Origin: Halobacillus_A sp043497005
Lineage (GTDB): Bacteria > Bacillota > Bacilli > Bacillales > Halobacillaceae
Direction of reading: 5' to 3'
DNA length: 64,000 bases
Assembly (NCBI RefSeq): GCF_043497005.1
Contig: NZ_JBIEKE010000001.1
Location: forward strand, 372,001-436,000
Part shown: positions 42,774-51,268 of the stretch, one piece after another
How positions within the stretch are numbered: position 1 is the first letter of the stretch
Layout of the letters: every line of letters begins with the position of its first letter
Translations under genes and position numbers: made by a program
The notes under the pieces: generated by a model
Told to the model about the DNA's origin: nothing
What the model saw: only the letters and a program-made list of their open reading frames with translations
Database searches by the model: none

Positions 42774-43673
42774 GTGAATTATTTGTCCTTGCAATATTTT
42801 TTAAGTCTTGCGTATCATTTAAATTTCAGCAAGGCTGCTGCAGCTTTACATATATCCCAACCAGGACTGAGCCGGCAGATCTCCATATTAGAAAAAGAAC
42901 TGAATGTAAAACTGTTAAAACGTTCGACGAGAAAAGTTTCTTTAACGAGGGAAGGCGAGTTTCTCTATCAGCAGCTTGCTCCTCCTTTTAACAGCATTCA
43001 AAACAGCGTCAATGAACTACGACAAAACGGAGCTGCCGCTCAAATGACAATTAAAATAGCAACGGTACCTTCAGCAGCGAGTCACATTGTTCCGTTTTTG
43101 CTCAAAGAGTTAAAAACAAGGTTTCCTAAGCTTAGTTTTTTTATTAAAGAAACCACTTCGGTTCATGCAGCCAAATTGGTTCAAAATGGGGAGTATCATC
43201 TGGCTTTCATTCGTACCCCGATTGACATTAAAGAAACTATACAACCTCCATTACAGTGGAAAGAATTTAAAAGGAGCCAGATAAAGCTTGCCGTCTCCAG
43301 TACGCATCCTTATGCTTCATTTGGATCCGTGGCATTAGAGAGTTGTGCAGAGGAAACGTTTTTTCATTTTGATCCCGAACATTCACCAGCGCTATATTCG
43401 TTAGTGGAACATGCTTGTCTTTCAGCAGGTTTTGTCCCAAAAACGATAGGCGCAGGTCCCGAAATTTTAACACTTGCCAATTTAATGAAAGAGAATATTG
43501 GAATCACAATCCTGCCGGAAGATATGATTGAATTACTAGATGACCGTAATATCGTTGGGCTGGATTTAAAAGATATCCATTTATTCAGCTCGATCTCCTT
43601 GATTTGGCATAAAGAGAATGAGCGCCAAGTCACGGAAGAAGCTCTTTCTATACTGGAAATGGTGGAAGTGTAA
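42774..43673 (+). CDS. LysR-family transcriptional regulator
   Basis: A 299-residue protein with an N-terminal winged helix (LQYFLSLAYHLNFSKAAAAL, HISQPGLSRQISILEKEL) and a substrate-binding effector domain from about residue 90 (KIATVPSAASHIVPFLLKEL). The start is GTG after AAGGAAAGGTGAC. LysR genes often control a divergent neighbour, but upstream lies only the repeat and an unrelated gene; downstream ggt is convergent. Its target and co-inducer are unknown. Confidence 0.9.
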   Translation: MNYLSLQYFLSLAYHLNFSKAAAALHISQPGLSRQISILEKELNVKLLKRSTRKVSLTREGEFLYQQLAPPFNSIQNSVNELRQNGAAAQMTIKIATVPSAASHIVPFLLKELKTRFPKLSFFIKETTSVHAAKLVQNGEYHLAFIRTPIDIKETIQPPLQWKEFKRSQIKLAVSSTHPYASFGSVALESCAEETFFHFDPEHSPALYSLVEHACLSAGFVPKTIGAGPEILTLANLMKENIGITILPEDMIELLDDRNIVGLDLKDIHLFSSISLIWHKENERQVTEEALSILEMVEV

Positions 43674-43676
43674 ACA

Positions 43677-43715
43677 AAACCACAGTTGCATCATGCTAGA
43701 TGCAACTGTGGTTAT
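43677..43715. terminator. Bidirectional terminator between lysR and ggt
   Basis: AACCACAGTTGCATC pairs perfectly (15 bp) with GATGCAACTGTGGTT around ATGCTA. ATTTT follows on the plus strand and TTTTG on the minus strand. Confidence 0.9.
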
Positions 43716-43716
43716 T

Positions 43717-46476
43717 TTACTTTTGAAATTTTTTTGCGGGAAGGTCTTCTGGTGGTCCATTACCAGGTGTTTCTTCCGGCGGCCCATTTCCAGGACCTTT
43801 ACCAGGAATATCGCCAGGAGGCCCTTTGCCAGGCTTAATCGGTTTATTTGATTCAACGACTGCACTTCCTCCTCCGCGTCTTACTTCTTCGGCAGTAGGA
43901 GTTACCTTTCCGTTATTGTGAAAGGCTATACCGGTAGCAGCACCAATTCCCTGCTCGGCAGTTACTGCGGAGAACCGATGGCCCATTGTTTCCCAGACAT
44001 TTTTCATTGAATCAAACTCGTCATTCCAGTAATTCTCTTCGTATTCAGCTCTGCTGTTAAAATTGTTACGCTGACTGACTCTCGGTTCTGCAAAAGCTTC
44101 AGGGAGAGTCATGTCAAAGTCTAAATAACTTATCATTATTTGTGAAACGGTTGTGAGTATTGTGTCACTTCCCGGTGCTCCAAGTGTCAGCACAGGTTTT
44201 CCTTCATTCATTACTAAAGTCGGGGACATACTGCTTAATGAACGCATACCCGGCTTCGGATAGTTAGGGTGTGAAGCATCCTCTGTCGGAATACGTCCGT
44301 AGAGCGCATTGTTTAATAAGAAACCATGTTCTGGTACAACCATGCCGTTGCCTCCTATAGAAACAATCGTGGTTGTATAGCTTGCTATGTTTCCATCACG
44401 ATCTGAGACAGAGGCATGGATAGTAGACTCATCTGCTTCTACGCTTTGTTCTCGATCTTCTGCTAATCGTTCTTGTTCTTGCTCAATATATGCTTCTTCC
44501 TCTTCAATTGTAGTGGAGGTGTTTGAAGATGATGAATTAAACGTTTGAGTCTCAGCTTCTGCTGGTTCTACGGGTTCCTCTCCATCGTCCCATTCCTCAA
44601 CGGCTGCATTATCTAAAAAGAAATCAATCTCAGAGTCTGGTTCAAAGTTAATACCACTTATCAATAGTTTTCCTTCTGAATAAGAAAGTTGGTCGTTTTC
44701 TGACATAGAGTGAACGGCAAGCCACTCTTCAGGCTCCTCTTCATTTTTTTTCCAAATCCCGACTTTTAGTTGGTCTTCGTCTACTACAAAACGCAGGTTG
44801 TGCCAATCTGTAGTAAGAGGGAAATCAAAACGATCTAATGTGGAGAAGCTGGAATTTTTCGATCGAAGCAGAACAATCTCTTCTGTTTCTGTATTTATTT
44901 CAAGTCCGTATCCGTTCTCAGGAATAGAACTCCCAGACCTCCAGACATCCCCTTGAAGCCAAAGCCGTAGCCGCTGGTCGTTACCAATTTCAGAAGCTCT
45001 GAAAGACATTTTTAATTCAGGATTTTCAAAGGTATTCATGTTAGCTGTAGCACGCCCGTAGGCACTGCCTCTTCCGTCTTTTCTTTCATTTAAAGAAAGT
45101 TTTCCTGTATTATTCTTAAGGGTAAGAGAGGAATCATCTGGACTGCTCTGCGGACCTGTATCGAGTCGGTGAAACTTTTCCTTATTCCAAGCACTCCCAT
45201 CTTCTCCATCGAAGTTATAGGAGAAAGCTGTTTTCTGCACGGGTTTCTCTGGCTTGCGTTTCGGGTTTTCTTCGTATGGCCATGGATTTCCCGGTGCGAT
45301 CTGACCGTGAGAAGCTCTATCATCTTCGATCTTGTAATTTCTTTCTTCAGCAAATCCATTTGAAAGCATTCCTTTTGTTGGAACCTCAGCCATGTCAGGG
45401 TCCCCTATATATTCACGGCGGTCTGCAATAGAAAGGCGTGTAGCTTCCATGAAGTAATGATAGGCTTCCGTTTTTGACAAATTGCTAAGATCGTATTGGT
45501 CTAAAATATTAAATGTTTCTCCAATCGTAATACCACCGCTTGAAGACGGGGGCACACCATAGATGTCAAACTCTCCATAATCGGATTTTGTCGCTTGGTA
45601 TGTTTTCGTTGTGTAATCTGCTAGATCTTCTGACGTAATATCACCTTCAATGACCTTCTCTTCTTCCCAAAGGGAACTAACTGCGGAGAAATCAGGATTC
45701 TCTACAAGAGGAGGGCTATTGATGGTGTTAATAATCTCATCTGCCAGCTGTCCTTCATAGAACGCTGTACTGCCGCCTTCTCCGATCGTACGGTATGTAT
45801 CAGCCAAGTCTTCGTTCGTTAAAATATCCCCTGGTGCAGGGGGATTGTTTGCTTCATCTAAAAACAGTTCTCGTGTCGAAGAAAATAACCTGAATCGCTC
45901 CACATTTTCTTCAACTTCTCTCGCAAAATTAGCATCCACTTCAAAGCCTTCTTCAGCTATCCTTATGGCCGGGGCCAAAACTTCTTGAAGGGTCATCGTG
46001 CCAAAGGAATCTAAAGCTTCTTCCCAATTTTTTACGGTTCCAGGTACAGAAAACGCAGCGCCGCTTGAGATGCGTTGAGCTGAAGGCGCAATCAACCCAG
46101 TCTCATTATCCATAAATGTTTCCTCGTGAAAAGACTGTGGTGAAATCGAACGACTGTCGATAGCGACGGGTTCTTCTTCATCCTCCATATGAATAAGCAT
46201 CATACCACCGCCTCCAATACCGCCGGAAAATGGTCGGGTTACTCCCTGAGCTGCTGCGACTGCAACTGCAGCATCAACGGCGTTTCCGCCCTTTTCAAGA
46301 ATCTCCATCCCGGCAGCTGAGGCATCTGGATCTTCTGAGGCCACGGCTCCACCATATCCTGTAACCGAAGAGTCCTGGTTTTTAAATTCAGCAGCGCCTA
46401 CATAGGGGGGAGAAGCTATTGTAGAGGCTAATAGAAGAAGAATTACTGAGATTGGAAATCGTTTTATGCCTTTCAA
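43717..46476 (-). CDS. ggt: Secreted gamma-glutamyltransferase with an inserted beta-rich domain
   Basis: A 919-residue precursor, far longer than usual GGT (about 580). A signal peptide (about 1-28) is followed by the GGT large-subunit part (about 30-410; GGNAVDAAVAVAAAQGV, FSGGIGGGGMMLIH). Residues 417-630 are an extra domain that looks like a LamG/concanavalin-type beta sandwich (FRASEIGNDQRLRLWLQGDV, TTDWHNLRFVVDEDQLKVGI). A Glu-rich linker leads to the autocleavage Thr685 in DESTIHASVSDRDGN. The small subunit is complete, and the tail is Gly/Pro-rich (GKGPGNGPPEETPGNGPPED). It starts at TTG after AAGGAGG. It likely hydrolyses gamma-glutamyl bonds such as glutathione or poly-gamma-glutamate outside the cell (inference). 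Confidence 0.88.
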   Translation of the reverse strand: MKGIKRFPISVILLLLASTIASPPYVGAAEFKNQDSSVTGYGGAVASEDPDASAAGMEILEKGGNAVDAAVAVAAAQGVTRPFSGGIGGGGMMLIHMEDEEEPVAIDSRSISPQSFHEETFMDNETGLIAPSAQRISSGAAFSVPGTVKNWEEALDSFGTMTLQEVLAPAIRIAEEGFEVDANFAREVEENVERFRLFSSTRELFLDEANNPPAPGDILTNEDLADTYRTIGEGGSTAFYEGQLADEIINTINSPPLVENPDFSAVSSLWEEEKVIEGDITSEDLADYTTKTYQATKSDYGEFDIYGVPPSSSGGITIGETFNILDQYDLSNLSKTEAYHYFMEATRLSIADRREYIGDPDMAEVPTKGMLSNGFAEERNYKIEDDRASHGQIAPGNPWPYEENPKRKPEKPVQKTAFSYNFDGEDGSAWNKEKFHRLDTGPQSSPDDSSLTLKNNTGKLSLNERKDGRGSAYGRATANMNTFENPELKMSFRASEIGNDQRLRLWLQGDVWRSGSSIPENGYGLEINTETEEIVLLRSKNSSFSTLDRFDFPLTTDWHNLRFVVDEDQLKVGIWKKNEEEPEEWLAVHSMSENDQLSYSEGKLLISGINFEPDSEIDFFLDNAAVEEWDDGEEPVEPAEAETQTFNSSSSNTSTTIEEEEAYIEQEQERLAEDREQSVEADESTIHASVSDRDGNIASYTTTIVSIGGNGMVVPEHGFLLNNALYGRIPTEDASHPNYPKPGMRSLSSMSPTLVMNEGKPVLTLGAPGSDTILTTVSQIMISYLDFDMTLPEAFAEPRVSQRNNFNSRAEYEENYWNDEFDSMKNVWETMGHRFSAVTAEQGIGAATGIAFHNNGKVTPTAEEVRRGGGSAVVESNKPIKPGKGPPGDIPGKGPGNGPPEETPGNGPPEDLPAKKFQK

Positions 46477-46786
46477 TAAAAGAATCCTCCTTTTTCGTAA
46501 TATTCTTACATTTTATATGTTGGATAAAAGCAGGTTAAATACAAATAAGTTATATATTTATTTACTAAACTTATATAAATTAAAAGTCTTACATCAATAG
46601 AAGTGGCGATCGGTCTGATTGAAATGATTTAAACAGTTGAAGGACTCGCAAGTAATCCTAAAGTACTGTTTATTTTTCGAATAGAAAGAAGTGGATGTAA
46701 GAAAATTCATGGTAGTATGGAAAGGAATCAGCAAATTCGGGTATTGTTTGAAAGAGTGAATATACGAGCTAAAGGGGTGTATAGTC
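46477..46786. other. 310-nt intergenic region between ggt and the dipeptidase gene
   Basis: AT-rich divergent region. It contains the ggt ribosome site (AAGGAGG on the minus strand near 46488) and AAAGGGGTG before the gene at 46787. No distinct repeat, hairpin or open frame with a ribosome site seen. Confidence 0.4.
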
Positions 46787-47485
46787 ATGAAACAAATTAT
46801 TGCTCTTGGTGGGGGAGGATTCCTAACGGAGTCTGATAATATATTATTAGACCAATACATACTCGAGCAGGCGAATAAGCGTAAACCTAAGATCTGCTTT
46901 ATCCCGACAGCAAGCGGTGATTCAGACGATTTCATTAAGAGATTTTATCGTACTTTTGAAAAACAACATTGCATCCCCTCCCATTTATCGTTGTTTAAAC
47001 CACCAACCCGTGACTTAAAAGGATTTATTTTAGATAAGGATATTATTTATGTAGGAGGGGGCAATACAAAAAATCTTTTAGTGCTTTGGAAGGAATGGGG
47101 GTTGGATTCCATTTTAAAAAATGCGTGGAATCAAGGAATTATCCTGTCGGGTGTAAGCGCAGGTTCGATTTGCTGGTTTGAAGAAGGGGTTACGGACTCC
47201 TATGGAGATGGGCTTGAACCTCTATCATGTTTAGGGTTATTAAAAGGGAGTAACTGTCCTCATTACGACGGTGAACCTGAGAGGCGTCCGTCCTACACTA
47301 CATTAGTTCATGAAGGAAAACTACAGCCTGGCATTGCAGCAGATGATGGGGCAGCTATACATTATATTGATCAGGAAATAAAGAGAATTGTAAGTTCGCG
47401 TCCTAACGCTCGGGCTTATCATGTTTCCTTTCATAAGGTAGTGAATGAAAATGAACTTCCCGTCACCTATTTAGGTAGAACATAA
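46787..47485 (+). CDS. Peptidase E family (S51) protein, YgaJ-like
   Basis: A 232-residue protein of the glutamine-amidotransferase-like S51 family. It shows IIALGGGGFLTESDN, KICFIPTASGDSDDF near 34, YVGGGNTKNLLVLW near 88 and the nucleophile elbow LSGVSAGSICWF near 120, with Ser as nucleophile. Peptidase E cleaves Asp-X dipeptides; Bacillus YgaJ-type members are uncharacterised. AAAGGGGTG precedes the ATG. It is a single gene. Confidence 0.85.
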   Translation: MKQIIALGGGGFLTESDNILLDQYILEQANKRKPKICFIPTASGDSDDFIKRFYRTFEKQHCIPSHLSLFKPPTRDLKGFILDKDIIYVGGGNTKNLLVLWKEWGLDSILKNAWNQGIILSGVSAGSICWFEEGVTDSYGDGLEPLSCLGLLKGSNCPHYDGEPERRPSYTTLVHEGKLQPGIAADDGAAIHYIDQEIKRIVSSRPNARAYHVSFHKVVNENELPVTYLGRT

Positions 47486-47590
47486 TGAGGCTGTACCTAA
47501 TTAAATTATTGTGTCAAAAACCGAAAAAATTGAATTGCGGAAAGCTAAGTATTTTGAAGGAGTGATGGTGAAAGTTCTTTCTTGAACATT

Positions 47591-47630
47591 AATCAACCGA
47601 ACGGATTTCAATAGAATCGTTCGGATGATT
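47591..47630 (+). repeat. Hairpin repeat family, copy 6 (core only)
   Basis: CCGAACGGATT...AGAATCGTTCGG forms the stem. The GGCTGGGAC box and the T run are missing, so this copy is decayed, although GATTTCAAT keeps the family loop. It lies after the S51 gene and before the convergent phosphoesterase gene. Confidence 0.6.
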
Positions 47631-47661
47631 GTATGCGTAATTCAGGTATATCGCAGATTTA

Positions 47662-48702
47662 TTATGTTGGATCATTACTTTCATTCAGTGGAAGTTCAAT
47701 TACAAATTCATCCTTCCCTGGATAGTCTTCAGTATCGTAATAATTATAGTTATCCATGTAGGGGGAATAGGTCTTCACATAAATTTTGTTTTCTTCTGGA
47801 CTTACATGCAGTAAGCGCATATATCCTTGGCCGCCATCCGGTCCTCCTTGATAATTAGCAAATAGTTGGTGAACGCTGCGGTCTGGCATGCCGTCACCAT
47901 TATCATCAATCGTGTCGACCCTTGAGGCTGTACCGTAATAGTGACCACTGAGAGTAACAGCTACATTTTCATTAGGTGTAATAACTTGTTCAAATAGTTT
48001 TTCCCCGAGTCGGCTCCGTTTTCCATTTGGTAATAAATATTGATGGAGGTTAAGAAAAGCTGTATGCTCCGGGTATTTCTGTAATACTTTATTGACCCAG
48101 TCAATTTCTTCTTGGTCAATTCCCCAGCTCATGTATATCATAATAAAATTATTGCCATTAACGTTTAATATATCATAGTGTCCTCGATTGTTTTTATACG
48201 AACCACCATAGTAAGAGTGATTCTCAAATTGGGATTGTCCAAAATACTTCGAAAATGTACTATAGTCTTTGTTTTTTAAATCGATATCATGGTTACCTGC
48301 CAACATTCCATATGGTATGTCTTCATTTTCCAGTACATTCATTGAGTCAGCGGCATGCTTCCATTGAGTTTCATCGTCCCAATTGTGGACGATATCGCCA
48401 GTATGAATGACATAAGGGATGGAAAGTTCGTTTTTCTTCTCTGCAATCCAGTTCACCATGGCTTTATAAATGTGCGGATTCCGTTTTGAGTAATACTGCG
48501 TATCTGACATCCAGACAAACGTATAGTCATCATCCGTTTGTTTCTCAAGCGGCTGGTTAACCATTTGATAGCTTCCGTTTGCTGGTTTATGAGCAGTATC
48601 CGGGAGGGAAGGGGCGGAGGCAACGTTGACCATTAAGAAATTGAAAATAAAGACAACAATACAGAGTGCAGCGGTCATCACAATTCTTGATTTCTTACCC
48701 AC
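47662..48702 (-). CDS. Exported calcineurin-like metallophosphoesterase
   Basis: A 346-residue protein with an N-terminal signal or anchor helix (IVMTAALCIVVFIFNFLMVN). The metallophosphoesterase blocks are VWMSDTQYY near 63, HTGDIVHNWDD near 100, LAGNHDIDL near 134, LNLHQYLLP near 217 and LSGHYYGTA near 250. A calcium-loop-like DDNGDGMPD near 265 suggests Ca2+ use in salty surroundings. It could act on extracellular phosphodiesters or nucleotides; the substrate is unknown. The start is GTG after GGAGGGATAGAA. Confidence 0.85.
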   Translation of the reverse strand: MGKKSRIVMTAALCIVVFIFNFLMVNVASAPSLPDTAHKPANGSYQMVNQPLEKQTDDDYTFVWMSDTQYYSKRNPHIYKAMVNWIAEKKNELSIPYVIHTGDIVHNWDDETQWKHAADSMNVLENEDIPYGMLAGNHDIDLKNKDYSTFSKYFGQSQFENHSYYGGSYKNNRGHYDILNVNGNNFIMIYMSWGIDQEEIDWVNKVLQKYPEHTAFLNLHQYLLPNGKRSRLGEKLFEQVITPNENVAVTLSGHYYGTASRVDTIDDNGDGMPDRSVHQLFANYQGGPDGGQGYMRLLHVSPEENKIYVKTYSPYMDNYNYYDTEDYPGKDEFVIELPLNESNDPT

Positions 48703-48950
48703 TTCTATCCCTCCAGTTTAAGTAGTGTTCTTGTTGTTAAATGTGGTAAGTTGCACTTCATTTTCATTTCATTGAAATAATGGAAATGCTTAATCTGTAG
48801 TTTTTCTTTTTGTAAGGTTTCTTATGCGAAGTCAGATAAATTATTAGACAGATAAGAGTTTAGGTGATCGGGGAGTTAACTGTGCGATAAGCCTTCTTGT
48901 TATTTTGGCAGGAATGTGTTCTAATAATGACTAATAAAATAATTCAAATT

Positions 48951-49042
48951 CTTCACTAGGGGAGCCGCAACTCGGCTGAGAAAAGCAGGAAGCTTTGACT
49001 CTTATAACCTGATCTAGATCATACTAGCGTAGGGAAGTGAAG
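48951..49042 (+). ncRNA. TPP (THI-box) riboswitch aptamer
   Basis: All thi-box hallmarks are present in order: closing stem CTTCACT (48951-48957) with AGTGAAG (49036-49042), AGGGGAGC, the CTGAGA element (48975-48980), and ACCTGATCTAGATCATACTAGCGTAGGGA in two conserved blocks before the closing strand. It lies directly upstream of ylmB-tenA. With a terminator hairpin at 49081 it should stop transcription when thiamine pyrophosphate is bound. Confidence 0.95.
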
Positions 49043-49080
49043 CGGGCAGTCACTCTACATACCATTTGAAATTCTTATGA

Positions 49081-49117
49081 AAAAGCTCGCTCCTTCTTTT
49101 CAGGAGCGGGCTTTTTT
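49081..49117 (+). terminator. Expression-platform terminator of the TPP riboswitch
   Basis: AAAAGCTCGCTCC pairs with GGAGCGGGCTTTT (one G-T), followed by TT. It ends 8 nt before the ylmB ribosome site, so attenuation of transcription is the likely mode. Confidence 0.88.
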
Positions 49118-49138
49118 CGTGAAAAAAGGAGTTTTTAT

Positions 49139-50428
49139 ATGAATAATGAGTTATCACAATTACTGCAGGAAGTGAACAGAAGGGAAGACGAGCTGCTGCG
49201 ATTATTAACTGATTTGGTAGCATATCCAACTTTAAGTCCACCTGCGCGAAATGCTGAGAGTGCACAAGAGTATGTCGTTCATCAATTGAAAGAACTCGAT
49301 TTTACGATTGATTCCTGGGACCTTTACCCTGGAGATCCAATCGTGGTAGGTACGAAGAGGGGCAGACAGGAGAGTCAAGCCAAAAGTCTCATCATCAATG
49401 GCCATCTTGATGTAGCAGCTATCGAAAAGAATGAGAACTGGGCGTATGACCCGTTTGAATGTAAAGTGACGAAAGATAAAGTATTTGGACGCGGAGTAGC
49501 CGATATGAAAGGTGGGATGGCCGGGGTTCTGTTTGCTATGAAGCTGCTTCACGAAAGGGGAATTGAACCTAATGGAAATATTTATTTCCAATCTGTCGTT
49601 GGCGAGGAAGTGGGAGAAGCCGGGACTAAGTCTTGTTGCGAAAGAGGCTATCAGGCTGATTTAGCTGTGGTCGTAGATACAAGTGATTGTAATATTCAAG
49701 GGCAGGGAGGCGTAATTACAGGATGGATAACCGTTGAAAGTCCTCACACGTTTCATGATGCAAGCAGACGTTCTATGACCCACGCTGGCGGGGGACTGCA
49801 TGGGGCGAGTGCGATTGAAAAAATGATGAAAGTGATTAATACTTTGCAGGATCTTGAAAAGCACTGGGCGATAACTAAATCTAGTCCCGGTTTTCCCCCG
49901 GGTTCAAACACGATCAACCCAGCCGTTATTGAAGGAGGACGGCACCCTGCATTCGTAGCAGATCGATGCAGACTATGGATTACGGTGCATTATTATCCTG
50001 AAGAACATTATGAGGAAGTGATCCGTGAAATTGAAGATTACATCACTTATGCAGCAAAAGCCGATCCCTGGTTAAAGGACCATCCCCCTCAATTTTCTTG
50101 GGGTGGCTCGTCAATGATTGAGGAGAAGGGGGAAATCTTTCCTGCCTTTTCAGTAGACACTAGTCATAACGGGGTTCAAAGGTTAGCTGAAGCTCATCAT
50201 TTTATACATGACGTCCCGGTAAGCTATTCAATGTCTCCGACTGTAACAGATGGAGGATGGTTATCAGAAGCAGGCATTCCAACAGTTTTATACGGGCCGG
50301 GCACACTAGATCAAGCCCATGCTGTTAATGAATCACTTGAAAGGAAACAGCTTCTGCGATTTACGAAAACGATGATTGCTTTTTTATTTGACTGGTTTCA
50401 ACATTTAGAAAGAAAGGATGAAACATAA
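49139..50428 (+). CDS. ylmB: YlmB, formylaminopyrimidine deformylase (M20 family)
   Basis: A 429-residue ArgE/DapE-type amidohydrolase with metal motifs LIINGHLDVA near 82 and FGRGVADMKGG near 119, and VVGEEVGEAGT near 160. In B. subtilis and B. halodurans YlmB removes the formyl group from the thiamine breakdown product N-formyl-aminomethylpyrimidine, giving the TenA substrate. The TPP riboswitch upstream and tenA downstream, with a TAATG overlap, make this assignment strong; the fold alone would not separate it from other M20 deacylases. Confidence 0.92.
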   Translation: MNNELSQLLQEVNRREDELLRLLTDLVAYPTLSPPARNAESAQEYVVHQLKELDFTIDSWDLYPGDPIVVGTKRGRQESQAKSLIINGHLDVAAIEKNENWAYDPFECKVTKDKVFGRGVADMKGGMAGVLFAMKLLHERGIEPNGNIYFQSVVGEEVGEAGTKSCCERGYQADLAVVVDTSDCNIQGQGGVITGWITVESPHTFHDASRRSMTHAGGGLHGASAIEKMMKVINTLQDLEKHWAITKSSPGFPPGSNTINPAVIEGGRHPAFVADRCRLWITVHYYPEEHYEEVIREIEDYITYAAKADPWLKDHPPQFSWGGSSMIEEKGEIFPAFSVDTSHNGVQRLAEAHHFIHDVPVSYSMSPTVTDGGWLSEAGIPTVLYGPGTLDQAHAVNESLERKQLLRFTKTMIAFLFDWFQHLERKDET

Positions 50429-51111
50429 TGTTTACTGATAGACTTTACGAAAAAGCTAAGCCGATATGGGATCAGTATCTCGAACACCCTTTTGTGAAAG
50501 GTATTGGTGATGGAAGCTTAGAACTTGAAAAGTTTAAGTTCTTCATGAAACAGGATTATTTATATTTAATTGATTATTGCCGGGTTTTTGCTTTAGGAAG
50601 TGTAAAAGCAAATCAATTAAAAACGATGACGATGTTTGCGGAGATGCTGCATTCTACATTGAATGAGGAAATGGAACTTCATCGAAGATATGCAGAAAGA
50701 ATTGGAATTGGCCGAGAAGAACTGGAACACACACAACCCTCTTCTACGCTTCTAGCCTACACAAGTTACATGCTGAACAAGGCGCAGCAGGGGTCAGAAG
50801 CGGAGGTTGCAGCCTGTGTACTAGCCTGTGCGTGGAGCTATAATGAAATAGGCTTAACATTGAATCAAAAAGAGGGAGCTAGTGAACATGAGTTCTACGG
50901 GGATTGGATTAAGATGTATGCATCAGATGAATTTACTGACCTTGCTGAAAATATGAAACAGCTTATGAACCAGCTTGCTGATGATAAGCCAGAACGGGAA
51001 AAAGCTCACCTTGAAGAAATTTTTCTTCATACGAGTAAATTTGAATACTTATTTTGGGAGATGGCAGAGACGATGAAAATGTGGAAGGATGATTCGGATT
51101 TTCACGAGTGA
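50428..51111 (+). CDS. tenA: TenA, aminopyrimidine aminohydrolase (second copy)
   Basis: A 227-residue TenA. It has Asp43 and Tyr44-Tyr46 in FMKQDYLYLIDY, the catalytic Cys134 in LACAWSYNEIG, and Glu in SKFEYLFWEMAE near 210. It hydrolyses aminomethylpyrimidine, made by the preceding YlmB, to HMP. It shares an operon and the TPP riboswitch with ylmB. It is only moderately similar to the TenA at 372-1061, so the genome keeps two specialised copies. Confidence 0.94.
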   Translation: MFTDRLYEKAKPIWDQYLEHPFVKGIGDGSLELEKFKFFMKQDYLYLIDYCRVFALGSVKANQLKTMTMFAEMLHSTLNEEMELHRRYAERIGIGREELEHTQPSSTLLAYTSYMLNKAQQGSEAEVAACVLACAWSYNEIGLTLNQKEGASEHEFYGDWIKMYASDEFTDLAENMKQLMNQLADDKPEREKAHLEEIFLHTSKFEYLFWEMAETMKMWKDDSDFHE

Positions 51112-51143
51112 CCTGGCATCCCTGCCATTCATTTTTAAAATGA

Positions 51144-51233
51144 AATAACATGAACAATGTGTGATAAAATTTAGAAAATGTTCGTGATTTCACCCATGAA
51201 CCCTTGATTTTTCTTAAGGTATGACGCTAGAAT
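51144..51233 (+). promoter_or_regulatory. purT promoter with PurR-box-like pair
   Basis: AACATGAACAAT (51147-51158) and, in reverse, AATGTTCGTGATTT (51177-51190) form a PurBox-like pair (core GAAC...GTTC). Downstream lie -35 TTGATT (51204-51209), 18-bp spacer and -10 TAGAAT (51228-51233). PurR boxes upstream of the -35 are typical in Bacillus pur promoters. The left box is a weak match. Confidence 0.5.
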
Positions 51234-51268
51234 AACTGTAAAGCAAAACGTTCAGGAGGGGTTACATC

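Noticed and set aside
42578..42991. Plus-strand open frame of 137 codons
   Set aside because: Starts inside the hairpin repeat and then runs through the LysR gene in another frame; no ribosome site.
45090..45363. Open frames on both strands inside the gamma-glutamyltransferase gene
   Set aside because: Shadow frames of a well-supported coding sequence.
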